Assembly (NCBI GenBank): GCA_023955635.1
Contig: JAMXHR010000018.1
Location: 1 to 64,000, forward strand
Direction of reading: 5' to 3'
DNA from: Methanosarcina sp. ERenArc_MAG2
Lineage (GTDB): Archaea > Halobacteriota > Methanosarcinia > Methanosarcinales > Methanosarcinaceae
Length of the DNA: 64,000 nucleotides
The translations under genes were made by a program, and so were the position numbers. The notes under the pieces are model-generated. The model ran no database searches. It was not told the DNA's origin and saw nothing but the letters and a program-made list of their open reading frames with translations. Shown in pieces: positions 30,000-39,521 of the stretch (its first letter is position 1; each line of letters starts with the position of its first letter).

Positions 30000-31142
30000 T
30001 TAGTCTATTTTACGAATTAAATTTTCTTTTTCTGTTAAAAGCTTTGCAAGCAGCGATTTTTTAATTTCTACCGCATTATTTGGGCAAAGTTCGCGACAGC
30101 AGTAACACAAGATACACTTCTCCTGATTTATCCTGAAACTTCCGTCTTCAAGCCTTTCCACGGCATGGGGAGAACAATTCAGATAGCAAGCTCCGCAGCG
30201 GGTACATTTTCTCCTGTTGATCCTGGGATAAATGTTATAGTATTTACCTAGGCTACGGGTAAGAAAAGAAGGGGCCGTGCTGACTCCTCCGCTGGATTGT
30301 TTGAATTTCATTTTGACTTCTTTTAAAGGAATTCCAACCACAACAGGGCACTGGTTCCCGAAACCTTTTTTGACGGCGCCTGCAGTTGTGGGAACTTTGA
30401 GGGGGTCAAAACCAATCATTTCCGCAGCAATGATATCCAGGGAAACACAATCCGGGCTTGCCAGGATTACACCGGAATTTACAGGCTTTCCGTGAGAAGG
30501 GCCATTTCCTTCCATACCCAGAATCCCATCCATAACCGCAAAGCTAGGCCTGATAGCAGAGTATACGTCTGCAACAGCTTCTCCAAAAAGATCTCTTTTT
30601 CCAAGGAGATGTATCTCTTTTCGGCACCTTAGAGGAAGCGTCCCGAAAAAGTTCTTAACCGCGCCTGTGTAATAGGTAAGTTCATGGGTTTTTAATTTTG
30701 GAAGGGATATTACAACATCGGCTTCAAGGACAGGATTTGCAATATATATTTTCCGGAATTGTAAGGGGTCAGGGATATCTACCAGGGTAAAGCCCGCAGT
30801 TTCGAAATTTACTACCCTGGCTCCTGCCTGTCTGGCAGCTCCTTCTATACCTGAAACTTTAAGAGCTTTTGAAGTGGCTCCCGGCCTTGAGATTCCAGCT
30901 CCGTCTCCGACTATAAGCTTTCCTCCTGCCTGAAGCACGAACTCGCACATCGAGGCTACTAAGGAGGGATGAGTGGTTACTGCGTTCTCTGGAGGACTGG
31001 CTGCAAGAATATTTGGTTTCAGAAGTACGCGGTCTCCGGGCTTAATTATCTTTTCAAGGCCTCCAAGAAGGTCTAAAGCCTCAGCTATTGCTTTTTTTGC
31101 GTCAGAATAATCAGGGCAGCGGACTATGGAGACTTTACTCAC
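30000..31142 (-). CDS. DUF362 protein with two C-terminal 4Fe-4S clusters
   Basis: 380 residues. The DUF362 domain spans residues 1-285 (VLLKPNILAASPPENAVTTH, then DVVISLPKLKTHELTYYTGA and KNFFGTLP). Two ferredoxin motifs follow, CTRCGACYLNCSP near 318 and CILCYCCRELCP near 347. Proteins of this type are probably iron-sulfur electron carriers or enzymes in anaerobes; the substrate is not known. The start is GTG, giving MSKVSIVRCPDYS. It is a single gene that ends next to the MITE at 29800-29994. Confidence 0.88.
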   Translation of the reverse strand: MSKVSIVRCPDYSDAKKAIAEALDLLGGLEKIIKPGDRVLLKPNILAASPPENAVTTHPSLVASMCEFVLQAGGKLIVGDGAGISRPGATSKALKVSGIEGAARQAGARVVNFETAGFTLVDIPDPLQFRKIYIANPVLEADVVISLPKLKTHELTYYTGAVKNFFGTLPLRCRKEIHLLGKRDLFGEAVADVYSAIRPSFAVMDGILGMEGNGPSHGKPVNSGVILASPDCVSLDIIAAEMIGFDPLKVPTTAGAVKKGFGNQCPVVVGIPLKEVKMKFKQSSGGVSTAPSFLTRSLGKYYNIYPRINRRKCTRCGACYLNCSPHAVERLEDGSFRINQEKCILCYCCRELCPNNAVEIKKSLLAKLLTEKENLIRKID

Positions 31143-31231
31143 GGCTGGAAAATAAATGGGCTTATTATTAAATTTCTTTCCGGTTCGAATTTACTGGCAT
31201 TTTTCTCGAATTCTTTTCTTAATTTTTTCTT

Positions 31232-31662
31232 TTATCGGTTTTTAATTCCTATCATAGAATCTATTTCTTCAGCTATGTTTTCGAGTTCATTGAAAATCCT
31301 TTCCGAATCCTTTCGCATTTCCCTTACTGCAACTTTCAAGCTGCCCCCCGCAGATATATAAGGCGTTTTTTCCTGTAAAGAAGGCCCGAATCGTTAAGGT
31401 TCCTGAGATGGTGGTTAACTCTTGATATTTTTATTCCAAGGTCTAAAGCAAGGGCTTCCGAAGATGTTGCCTCGTCGTTTGAGAGTTTATCAAGCAGGCT
31501 AAAAATTATCCTGGTAGCTGTATTTTCGGTATCCCTACCCGAAGAAAAGCCGAAGCTATCACAGAACCATAATAGGTTCTCTTCCAGGTTTTTGATATGC
31601 GGTTTTTCAATGTTTCTTAAAATGATCTCCTGAACCATCTGGGTAATATTTTGGAGTTTCAC
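31232..31662 (-). CDS. Winged-helix regulator, apparent frameshift, divergent from groES
   Basis: The first frame gives MKLQNITQMVQEIILRNIEK, a helical segment, and a winged helix (SSEALALDLGIKISRVNHHL, SGLLYRKKRLIYLRG). It fails in a run of six G. With seven G it continues SLKVAVREMRKDSERIFNEL and ends at 31232, a total of about 143 residues. It is transcribed away from groES-groEL with about 210 bases between starts. Its position suggests a role in control of the chaperonin operon, but that is only a guess from location. Confidence 0.68.
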
Positions 31663-31733
31663 ATATATATATTTTATTCAAATTTGTAGATATCGTTTCT
31701 ATTTTTTAGTTATCATATTCATTTTTCCGGGTA

Positions 31734-31744
31734 ATTTTTAAATA
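31734..31744 (+). promoter_or_regulatory. TATA box of the groES-groEL operon
   Basis: TTTTTAAATAC lies about 130 bases before the groES ATG. No other TATA candidate is as good in the divergent region. A start of transcription near 31768 would give a leader of about 105 bases that includes an imperfect palindrome around GAGCGTTTCACGACTC. Confidence 0.45.
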
Positions 31745-31872
31745 CAAGTTTTGCATTATGTTAAGATAGTTGAGCGTTTCACGACTCAATACGTTCATCA
31801 ATTCTATATTGACTATGACTACGATTTAATGTCCAGCTAATACAGGACCACTTGTGCATAAGGAGGAATAAA

Positions 31873-32159
31873 ATGGTGATTATCAGACCTATTGGCGAAC
31901 GAGTATTACTCAAACACCAGCAGAAGGAAGAAGTGACAAAAGGTGGTATCTACATTCCTGAATCTGCACGGCAGGAAAAAAGGAAGGAATTGTAATAGCC
32001 GTGGGGACTTTTGAAGACGGGAAAGAACTGCCCCTGAAAAAAGGCGACCGTGTTATTTATGGGGGATATCAGGCTGATGAAATTGAATTAGATGATGAAA
32101 AGTATGTTTTTGTCGATTTTAAGGATATCATGGCAACAATTGTGGACGAAAAATGTTGA
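31873..32159 (+). CDS. groES: GroES co-chaperonin, apparent frameshift
   Basis: The start MVIIRPIGERVLLKHQQKEE and the segment TKGGIYIPESARQEK are classical GroES. The frame then stops early. One more A in the A6 run of GAAAAAAGG gives KKEGIVIAVGTFEDGKELPL and the expected end VFVDFKDIMATIVDEKC, in all about 95 residues. An AGGAGG ribosome-binding site precedes the ATG. GroES is the lid of the GroEL chamber. Methanosarcina is known to carry this bacterial chaperonin besides its own thermosome, a case of old transfer. With an intact groEL following, the break is probably a sequencing error. Confidence 0.9.
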
Positions 32160-32245
32160 ATTCCGTCTGTTTTGAATAATATAATAGTGGGAGTAAATTC
32201 AATTTAATCCAGGAAAATATCTGATATCAATCAAGGTGAATATAG

Positions 32246-33856
32246 ATGGCTTCAAAGCAAATAATGTTTGACGAAAGTGCCAGAAAGGCGCTCTTAAATG
32301 GTGTGGATAAAGTTGCGAACACCGTCAAGATAACTCTCGGGCCTAAGGGCCGTTATGTAGTGCTGGACAAAAGCACAAAACCTGTGGTCACAAATGACGG
32401 AGTAACCATCGCAAAAGAAATAGAGCTTCACGATAAGTTCGAAAATATGGGGGCTAAGCTTGTCAAGGAAGTTGCGTCCAAAACCCAGGATAACACCGGA
32501 GACGGGACAACTACTGCAACCCTCCTCGCTCAGAGCATGATCCGAGAAGGCCTGAAAAACATCAGTGCCGGAGCAAACCCGATAGATGTCAAGAAAGGTA
32601 TTGAGATTGCAACAGAAAAAGTTGTGAGCTACCTCAAGAATAAGAGTGTAGAGGTAAAAGGCAAAGAGAACATCATACAGGTTGCTACCATTTCTGCAAA
32701 CAACGATGAGGAAATAGGCAACCTTATCGCAGATGCTATGGAAAAAGTCGGCTACAACGGGGTAATTACTGTTGAGGATTCAAAAACAATGGAAACAAGT
32801 CTGGATGTTGTAGAAGGAATGCAATTCGACCGCGGGTTTGTTTCTCCCTATATGGCAACTGATACCGAGAAGATGATCTGCGAGTTCGACGATCCCTATA
32901 TCCTTATCACGGACAAGAAAATCAACAGCATGAAGCAGATTGTCCCCGTGCTTGAAAAAGTCGCCTCTGAAGGACGTTCCCTCCTTATCATTGCCGAGGA
33001 TGTTGATGGGGATGCCCAGGCAGCCCTGATCCTGAATATTATCCGCGGAGCCCTGAGAGTATGTGCTGTCAAAGCTCCTGGATTCGGAAATGAGAGAAAG
33101 GAGATGCTTGAAGATATTGCAGTTCTGACGGGCGGTCAGGTGGTCAGTGAAGAAAAGGGCATTAAGCTTGAGGAGTTCGATGACTACATGCTCGGAAATG
33201 CCCGAAAAGTTACAGTTGACAACCATAAGACCATTATTGTAGAAGGCAGAGGCGACAAAGCAAAGATCAATGAAAGGGTCAGGATAATAGAAGCCCAGAT
33301 TAACATTGTCGAGGCTGATTACAGAAAAACTGAACTCAAAAAACGCCAGGCAAAGTTAGGAGGCGGCGTCGCAGTAATCAAAGTGGGAGCTGCAACCGAA
33401 ACTGAGCTAAAGGAGAAAAAGATGAGAATCGACGACGCTCTCAATGCCACAAAAGCCGCAGTCGAAGAAGGAGTTGTCACCGGGGGCGGAGTAAGTCTTT
33501 TCCGTGCAACTGCCATCCTCGACTCTTTGAAGCTTGAAGGCGATAGGCAGGTAGGCTTAAAGATAGTCCAGAGAGCTATCGAGGAGCCAGTACGCCAGAT
33601 CGCTATAAATGCAGGTAGAGAAGGCGCTGAAGTTGTTGCAACCATCAGGGCCGAACCAAATGAGCTCTTCGGGTACAATGCAAAGAAAGATGTTTTTGAA
33701 GACCTTTTCGAAGCAGGTGTTATCGATCCTACAAAAGTAGTGAGAAGCGGCCTCCAGAACGCTGCCTCAATTGCTGGAATGGTGCTTACAACCGAGGCAC
33801 TCGTCACTGACTTCGATGAAGAAAAAGATGAAAGGACATCTGCAATCATCATCTAA
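32246..33856 (+). CDS. groEL: GroEL (group I chaperonin)
   Basis: 536 residues, full length, no breaks. Family motifs include VTNDGVTIAKEIELHDKFEN, QDNTGDGTTTATLLAQSM (ATP site), VEEGVVTGGGVSLFRA near residue 400 and EDLFEAGVIDPTKVVRSGLQ. The usual GGM-rich tail of bacterial GroEL is missing; this protein ends DEEKDERTSAIII. It lies about 87 bases downstream of groES. Together they fold a subset of cytoplasmic proteins. The codon use resembles neighbouring genes, which suggests the transfer is old. Confidence 0.98.
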   Translation: MASKQIMFDESARKALLNGVDKVANTVKITLGPKGRYVVLDKSTKPVVTNDGVTIAKEIELHDKFENMGAKLVKEVASKTQDNTGDGTTTATLLAQSMIREGLKNISAGANPIDVKKGIEIATEKVVSYLKNKSVEVKGKENIIQVATISANNDEEIGNLIADAMEKVGYNGVITVEDSKTMETSLDVVEGMQFDRGFVSPYMATDTEKMICEFDDPYILITDKKINSMKQIVPVLEKVASEGRSLLIIAEDVDGDAQAALILNIIRGALRVCAVKAPGFGNERKEMLEDIAVLTGGQVVSEEKGIKLEEFDDYMLGNARKVTVDNHKTIIVEGRGDKAKINERVRIIEAQINIVEADYRKTELKKRQAKLGGGVAVIKVGAATETELKEKKMRIDDALNATKAAVEEGVVTGGGVSLFRATAILDSLKLEGDRQVGLKIVQRAIEEPVRQIAINAGREGAEVVATIRAEPNELFGYNAKKDVFEDLFEAGVIDPTKVVRSGLQNAASIAGMVLTTEALVTDFDEEKDERTSAIII

Positions 33857-34157
33857 TTTTAATTTTTTTATTTTATTTTTTCATATTCTCTTGGTTTTCC
33901 GTCTTTTTCTCCTATATTTTCTCTTCCTTATTTTCTCTTTTTTCTGCATTTTCCATTTCTTATTTTCTTTTATAAGTGCGATGGGAATCGAGGACTTTTT
34001 TATTTTACTTATACACAATATATTTCTAATATCATACTTTATCAATGATCATAATTATTGATTCGTCGCCTTATGATATTTCTGTCTATAAGTTCGGTCT
34101 ATATCTCTAAACTCAGTTTGCTATAGAATCTTTATTACTGAAAAGGTGAAAATAAGC
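33857..34157. other. T-rich region after groEL
   Basis: Directly after the groEL stop there are several runs of five or more T over about 110 bases (33860-33965), the common form of archaeal transcription terminators. The remainder is AT-rich spacer and the promoter of the RNase H-like gene. Confidence 0.5.
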
Positions 34158-34984
34158 ATGTTCGAAGTCTACTGTGACTCTTCTTACAATGAGGGTGAGG
34201 ACTCTTATATCGGCTGTACGGTGCTCCGGGACGGCAAACAGATTCATCAGTCTACAACAAAGGTTCCGGATGCACCTCAAAATAACCTTGACTGTGAACT
34301 TGCGGCCCTAACTTTCGCTGTAACTCTGTCCAAGATATTATCCGAGGGTGACAGAGATATAATTATTTATAATGATTCTACTGAAGCCGTAAAAGCTTTC
34401 CAGAAGGGTAGACCGGAAATCGAAAAGAAGTTTTCAGGGCTCAGTATTAACTTTGAATATATTCCTAGAGAAAAGGTAAATCAGGCAACTGCGGACAGCT
34501 TATCTAAAAAATTTCCGGTATTTTTCCTGAATATTCCTACCTCTGAGGTGGAGTCTTTTTCACGGAGAGAAGATATCCTTTCCGACATCGCCAGAAATGA
34601 GCGTAGTGTTTTTTATCTTGAGAAGGTAGAAGAAAAATCCACAAACAAAAAAACCTGCTATAGGCTAATGATCCGTACAATGGAAAAAATCCTTTCAGAT
34701 GATCGGCTTTATCTCATAAAAAGGGAGGTCCAGGCACTCAGGTAAAAGCTGCAGAAGAGATAAGGAAAGATCTGTCTGATCCCTCAATCCTCTCCTCCCT
34801 GAAAGCAAAGGGTGTCAGGCTTGAAAACTCTTATTTCCTGCTGACAGATGAAACCTGGGGGCTTCGGAGTACGGACAATCAGACGTGTTCCATTCTGCCC
34901 GATTCCGTCTGTCACAGGATTATTTGTGACGAAGTAGAAAGATCACCTCAAAATCTCTTCAGAAGAGTTGAACGTTTCAGGTAA
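34158..34984 (+). CDS. RNase H-fold protein, apparent frameshift
   Basis: MFEVYCDSSYNEGEDSYIGC begins an RNase HI-like fold. The acidic residues appear as D in YCDSSYN, E in NNLDCELAALTFAV and D in IIIYNDSTEAVKAF, so nuclease activity is possible. The frame as given ends at 34745; adding a G at GAGGTCC lets it continue as GPGTQVKAAEEIRKDLSDPS to EVERSPQNLFRRVERFR at 34984, about 276 residues. ATG 34158 is chosen over the GTG at 34146 because the AGGTGA before it is at the right distance. The C-terminal domain is not recognised. Confidence 0.7.
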
Positions 34985-35205
34985 TTTTTTCCGTCTCACG
35001 GAAATTCCTTGCATTAATAAATACTCCTCTGGAGATTTATTTTTCTTATTCTGAATATAATCGAAAAAGTTCCGGGAGAGGAGGCTACCAGAATTTTTGT
35101 ACATGCAGGTTTCCTGTCCTTCTGTATCTCTCCTAAATCTCAGTGCGGGGATAAGTACCCAATATTTATGAGTATTCTACCCTATATACTATAGGGGGCT
35201 AAATT

Positions 35206-35841
35206 ACGGTAGAATTTCCTGAAATCGACATACGGGAACTTGTAATCGAAATCCAGAAGGGTGCAGGAATGGAACCTGAAAGAAAGGCTGAAGAACAGAA
35301 AAAACAAGACGATGAGGCACGCATTCTATATGCTGGTGTTCAAGAAGGGAAAATCTGTAAATCCTGCCTGGAAATGCCTGAGGAACAGCGCAAGACTATG
35401 ATTCTGGAAATCCAGCAGGTGGCTGAAGAGATACTTAAAGCTCACAAAGTTATTACTGAGCTCAATGATCTTTTAAAAGGCGAATGGTTCCTTAAGCTTC
35501 AAAAACCCGGGCTTGAGAAGAAGCTGGTTCTTGCAAAATACGGGGAAGAGGTTTTCGTAGGGCTTTATACTTATTCGGATGATATCCCTATCCCGGATCC
35601 AAATCTTGTTTTGCTCTCTCAGAACGGGTTCTGGTATCCGCAAAGAATAGAGAAAAAGTTTGAAGAAACGGTTTCTTCCTTCTTCACAGGAGCATATGGG
35701 GACTATGATTTCCTTAACATTGTCCCTGAAAATGTTGAAAAGTTCCAGGTTTTCCAGCGAGATTTTGTAAAAACACTTAAGAATCAGGGCTGGGATACAC
35801 CGGATATAGAGGTTCTCGAAAAAATCCTGCCAAAAAATTGA
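35206..35841 (+). CDS. Conserved hypothetical protein, possible ACG start
   Basis: The certain part starts at ATG 35269 (MEPERKAEEQKKQDDEARIL) and runs 190 residues. It contains CKSCLEMP near residue 26 and a folded region with LVLAKYGEEVFVGLYTYSDD. In frame upstream, codons for VEFPEIDIRELVIEIQKGAG are open back to an ACG at 35206, which has a GGGGG ribosome-binding-like run about eight bases before it. A normal ATG may have changed to ACG, or ACG may serve as start. No domain is recognised; it might be a gene specific to Methanosarcina. Confidence 0.55.
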   Translation, partial: TVEFPEIDIRELVIEIQKGAGMEPERKAEEQKKQDDEARILYAGVQEGKICKSCLEMPEEQRKTMILEIQQVAEEILKAHKVITELNDLLKGEWFLKLQKPGLEKKLVLAKYGEEVFVGLYTYSDDIPIPDPNLVLLSQNGFWYPQRIEKKFEETVSSFFTGAYGDYDFLNIVPENVEKFQVFQRDFVKTLKNQGWDTPDIEVLEKILPKN

Positions 35842-36030
35842 AATTATTTCATAAAACTGGTTTCATACTCGGAATCAGTTTTTTCTTTCTGTTCTATCAG
35901 TTCTGGTTCTGTTTTTTCCCATAGAATATTTAAATATTGAAAGCATACGCAGTTTCAGGTATAGATTCAGCGGTGTTACTTGCTTTTACCTCAGCCCTTT
36001 TCATAATAATTGATTTTCAGAAGGTCTTTT

Positions 36031-37221
36031 ATGTTTTCGATAAACTCCGAATGCATCCTATCAAAAAAATCTAAAGATATCCCTCCTTTCTATGTGATGG
36101 AAGTGCTGGAAAGTGCCCAGGCTCTGGAAGCGGAGGGAAGGCATATAATCCATCTCGAGGTCGGAGAGCCTGATTTTCCTACAGCTTCTCATATCTGTGA
36201 AGCCGCCTGCGCTGCTATTGGCCGGGGGTCCACAAAATACACTCATAGCCAGGGACTTCTTTCTCTCAGAGAGACAATAGTTGAGTCTTATCACCGGAAG
36301 TTCGGAGTTGATCTGAGTCCGGATCAGGTTATTGTGACTTCCGGAACAAGCCCCGGCCTTCTGATTGTTTTCATGGCCCTGCTTGAAAAAATGGATGAAG
36401 TAATTATGTCGAACCCTCACTACGCCTGCTATCCGAATTTTGTGAAATACCTGGGTGGAACCCCTATTTATGTCTACACGAACGAGACAAACGGGTTTGC
36501 CCTGGAACCGGAAACTGTGAAGCAGTGCCTGAGTTCCAATACAAAAGCTATCCTGATCAACAGTCCTTCAAATCCTGGTGGGCATGTAATGTCTCCTGAA
36601 AGTTTGCAGGGCCTTGCCGCAATAGCGGATGAAAGAGGAATTCCGATTGTTTCGGACGAAATCTACCAGGGCCTGATCTATAGCGGAGAAGAGCACACTA
36701 TCCTTGAATATACGGATAACGCTTTTGTCCTTAACGGCTTTTCCAAACTGTATGCGATGACCGGCTGGAGGCTTGGCTACATTATCTGTCCTCCAGAATG
36801 TGTCCGTGCGATCCAGAAAATCCACCAGAACTTTTTTATCTGTGCCAACTCCTTCGTCCAGGAAGCGGGAGTTGCAGCTCTTAAAGGCTCCCAGGAACAC
36901 GTTGCAGAGATGATCCAGACCTACAACACACGCCGCCAGTATATGCTGAAAAGGCTCATAGGAATGGGCCTGGATGTCCGCAAAGAGCCAATGGGAGCTT
37001 TCTATGTCCTCGCCGATGCCCGCAAATACAGCAATGACTCTCTTGAATTAAGCCGCCGCATCCTTAACGAGGCTGGCGTTGCAGTTACTCCAGGGATTGA
37101 TTTTGGAAATGGGGCAGAGGGTTATCTGCGCTTTTCTTATGCCAACAACCTCGAAAATATAAAAGAAGGTATGGATAGGTTGGAGACTTTTTTAGAAAAA
37201 GAACTTGAGGGAGAACTTTAG
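36031..37221 (+). CDS. Class I/II PLP-dependent aminotransferase
   Basis: About 396 residues of fold type I. HLEVGEPDFPTASHICEA near the start, NSPSNPGGHV, IVSDEIYQGLIYSGEEH, and LNGFSKLYAMTGWRLGYI with the PLP-binding Lys are all in place, and RFSYANNLENI has the substrate-binding Arg. It resembles aspartate aminotransferase-like enzymes of archaea; the amino acid used cannot be told. ATG 36031 is preferred to the TTG at 36010 because AGAAGG lies six bases before it. Stand-alone gene. Confidence 0.92.
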   Translation: MFSINSECILSKKSKDIPPFYVMEVLESAQALEAEGRHIIHLEVGEPDFPTASHICEAACAAIGRGSTKYTHSQGLLSLRETIVESYHRKFGVDLSPDQVIVTSGTSPGLLIVFMALLEKMDEVIMSNPHYACYPNFVKYLGGTPIYVYTNETNGFALEPETVKQCLSSNTKAILINSPSNPGGHVMSPESLQGLAAIADERGIPIVSDEIYQGLIYSGEEHTILEYTDNAFVLNGFSKLYAMTGWRLGYIICPPECVRAIQKIHQNFFICANSFVQEAGVAALKGSQEHVAEMIQTYNTRRQYMLKRLIGMGLDVRKEPMGAFYVLADARKYSNDSLELSRRILNEAGVAVTPGIDFGNGAEGYLRFSYANNLENIKEGMDRLETFLEKELEGEL

Positions 37222-37524
37222 GGATGAGGTTTTTCTTGTCGCCTAATATTATCTAAAATCCATCTATTCTTTAATTTCTCTTCTTTTGTACATTTTCAAC
37301 TCTTGAGTTTCAGGATCGTAAAATCCAGAAAAACTGCTATGGTTCTTGTCATTTTATTCCGGGCAGAAAAGCCCTATTATCCAAGTTCCATATTTTTCTC
37401 GCCTCAAATTTAGACTTTTACTAGTGAGCAGCTAAAGAAGATTGAATTTAGAAGGTACTTAACCATCGGGAGCAGTATGAAAACATTACATTATTAAATT
37501 TCGTTATACTGACAAATATAGTAA
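37222..37524. other. Intergenic region after the aminotransferase gene
   Basis: About 300 bases, AT-rich, with no gene, repeat or RNA that I can support. Confidence 0.4.
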
Positions 37525-37710
37525 CTATAGTTTTGAATTGTTTTCATTTTTGATTAAAGAGTTTAGATTCTCTGGAGTTACCTTCAGATCAATAGCAATT
37601 TGTTCCTTCTCAATAGGGATTATAAACATTAATGGCTTTGCATCAGGATTTTTAAGCCTTTTCCTTTCTGAACCGTCCCTCTTGTAAATGCGAAGATTTG
37701 TGAAACTCAT
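37525..37710 (-). CDS. Small hypothetical protein (61 residues)
   Basis: MSFTNLRIYKRDGSERKRLK followed by NPDAKPLMFIIPIEKEQIAI and a tail ending LIKNENNSKL. The composition is protein-like and the frame is clean, but there is no clear ribosome-binding site and no recognised relative. It sits in a 725-base gap between the aminotransferase and a secreted protein. May be a real small gene or the remnant of a longer one. Confidence 0.35.
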   Translation of the reverse strand: MSFTNLRIYKRDGSERKRLKNPDAKPLMFIIPIEKEQIAIDLKVTPENLNSLIKNENNSKL

Positions 37711-37796
37711 AAATATTTTATAGTATGATGCATATTCTAAATATTACTTTCTAACTTTTGAAATAAAAAGCATCTGTCTTGCGGTCACAAACTATT

Positions 37797-37853
37797 ATTA
37801 TTTATATAGTAGTGTGTTTTATGCTGTTGATTTTTCAGTTTAACGATGTAATC
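37797..37853. repeat. Decayed relative of the MITE B right half
   Basis: About 57 bases, including TTTTATGCTGTTGATTTTTC and AACGATGTAATCC, align at roughly 70% with the right half of the element at 39522-39640 (TTTAATGCTATTGATTTCTC and AACTGCGTAAGTCC). It lies some 100 bases upstream of the secreted-protein gene at 37947. Confidence 0.45.
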
Positions 37854-37946
37854 CCCCTGTGATACAGTAACTACACAGGTGCTTGAAAATCCTGAGCGGA
37901 TTAGTTAGAAAGGTTGTATTCTTAATAAAAGAATGGAGCCAGAAAT

Positions 37947-39266
37947 ATGAACAAAAATACTAAAGTAAAGGTAATACCCCGATTGTTAGGGATGCTGATT
38001 TGCCTGGCATTAGTACAGGCTGCGTGTGCCCAAACGGACGGGTCTGATGAAAATGTAATTTTCGGGAATGTTACTTACGAAAATGGAACTTACGAAAATG
38101 TTTCCCTTGAAATAAATGAAAATGTAACTGATGGCAACGTATCTGGTGAAAATGTTACAGTACATACTATAAATCCAACTTACCATTCTACGTATCTAAT
38201 GGCGGGAAATAGCGAAAAGTTTACTGTTAGTTTCAAGAATGAAGGTAATGAAACGCTCGTTATAACACCGAAAGTAGTTTCTATACCCAACAGTGGGAAC
38301 GAAATCCCTGAAAGCTGGATCACTATATCCCCAACAAACACAACAGTAGAACCAGATGCACTGCAGGATTTTATAGTTGAAGTAAATCTTCCCCGAGATG
38401 CAGAAAGCGCGTACTATCAAACAGCTGTAGTCTTCACAGATGATCTTCTGCCAGATTCCACAGAATATGTCAATTCAATGAGGCTTGATATCTCAGTCCA
38501 GGCTAGCCCGAAAATCGAGCTTCAGTCAAGTTATATCTCTGATATCGTTGATGCAGGAAAAGAATATGTGTACAAGATAAAAATCAAAAATGTGGCAGAC
38601 GGAGACGTCACTATTGATCCTAAAGTGACCAGATACGTGTATGATGGTTCATTTAATACATTTAATCTCAGCGATGATGCAATAGTGATTTCTGCTCCTT
38701 CAGTTATAAAAACAGGTGAAATCACTAGCATGACTATTAGGGTGCCTGTTCCGGAAAATGCGACAGGATCGTACAGTGGGTACATCGAAATGAATATTGA
38801 TGGAAAAGCCAATGATGTATCTGGCTCGCGAATAGATCTGAATTTAAGGGTTATGCAACAGCCTACAGTTCCTTACGTGCAAACTTTCAACACTACGAAT
38901 AATGCCCCAATAACGATTGAAGTTTCGACTGATACTTACGACCCGACTATGGGACTGCGTATTTCTCCTAAAATTGAAAAACCATCCTTTAATCTAAAAC
39001 TGAAATACAATTCCCGTTTTGTCCGCATATCCCCTTCGAAAATAACACAAAGTAGCAACGTAAACACTGAGGGGTATTATTTCCCGGCATGGGCGGTGGA
39101 TAATAACACAATTTATCAAAATACAAACAATCATTACGCAGAAACATACACAGTTACGGGAGCAACCGGAAAGTGGGAACTCTATATTACGCCGAAAAAT
39201 ACGGAATCCTTTGGATATTCGATAACGTCGGAAAATGACGATAAAAAACAGTATATATTTAGGTGA
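37947..39266 (+). CDS. Secreted protein with Ig-like (NEW3-type) domains
   Basis: 439 residues. A signal peptide (MLICLALVQAACAQT) is followed by an Asn/Glu-rich, low-complexity stretch (NVTYENGTYENVSLEINENV) rich in N-glycosylation sequons. Two or three Ig-like modules come next: LMAGNSEKFTVSFKNEGNET, then SDIVDAGKEYVYKIKIKNVA, and EITSMTIRVPVPENATGSYS. There is no C-terminal anchor, so it is either released or held by partners. Typical of cell-envelope proteins of Methanosarcina; function unknown. Confidence 0.75.
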   Translation: MNKNTKVKVIPRLLGMLICLALVQAACAQTDGSDENVIFGNVTYENGTYENVSLEINENVTDGNVSGENVTVHTINPTYHSTYLMAGNSEKFTVSFKNEGNETLVITPKVVSIPNSGNEIPESWITISPTNTTVEPDALQDFIVEVNLPRDAESAYYQTAVVFTDDLLPDSTEYVNSMRLDISVQASPKIELQSSYISDIVDAGKEYVYKIKIKNVADGDVTIDPKVTRYVYDGSFNTFNLSDDAIVISAPSVIKTGEITSMTIRVPVPENATGSYSGYIEMNIDGKANDVSGSRIDLNLRVMQQPTVPYVQTFNTTNNAPITIEVSTDTYDPTMGLRISPKIEKPSFNLKLKYNSRFVRISPSKITQSSNVNTEGYYFPAWAVDNNTIYQNTNNHYAETYTVTGATGKWELYITPKNTESFGYSITSENDDKKQYIFR

Positions 39267-39331
39267 AAAATTATGGTATGGTAGCATGATTTGATTTTAT
39301 ATATTCTGAGTCCTGCTATCCATATTCCTTA

Positions 39332-39415
39332 CCCGAGCTGCGCTTCCCGAGCTGCGCTTCCCGAGTTCCGCTTCCCGAGTTCCGCTTCCCGAGTTCCGCT
39401 TCCCGAGTTCCGCTT
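39332..39415. repeat. 14-bp tandem repeat, six units
   Basis: CCCGAGCTGCGCTT occurs twice and CCCGAGTTCCGCTT four times, end to end, followed by CGGGAGCACGGGG, which could pair with the CCCGAG motifs. The GC content is far above the surroundings. Confidence 0.8.
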
Positions 39416-39521
39416 CGGGAGCACGGGGTCCGTTTCACTCTCTTTGCTCGCTCAAGCGGACTGGTTTATATTAAAGATACTGAGCTGTGCTCGAGAGGAC
39501 TAATCTACAAAGATGAAATTA

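Noticed and set aside
39332..39415. Structured RNA or protein repeat
   Set aside because: Six 14-bp units are a simple tandem repeat; no long open frame or conserved structure supports more.
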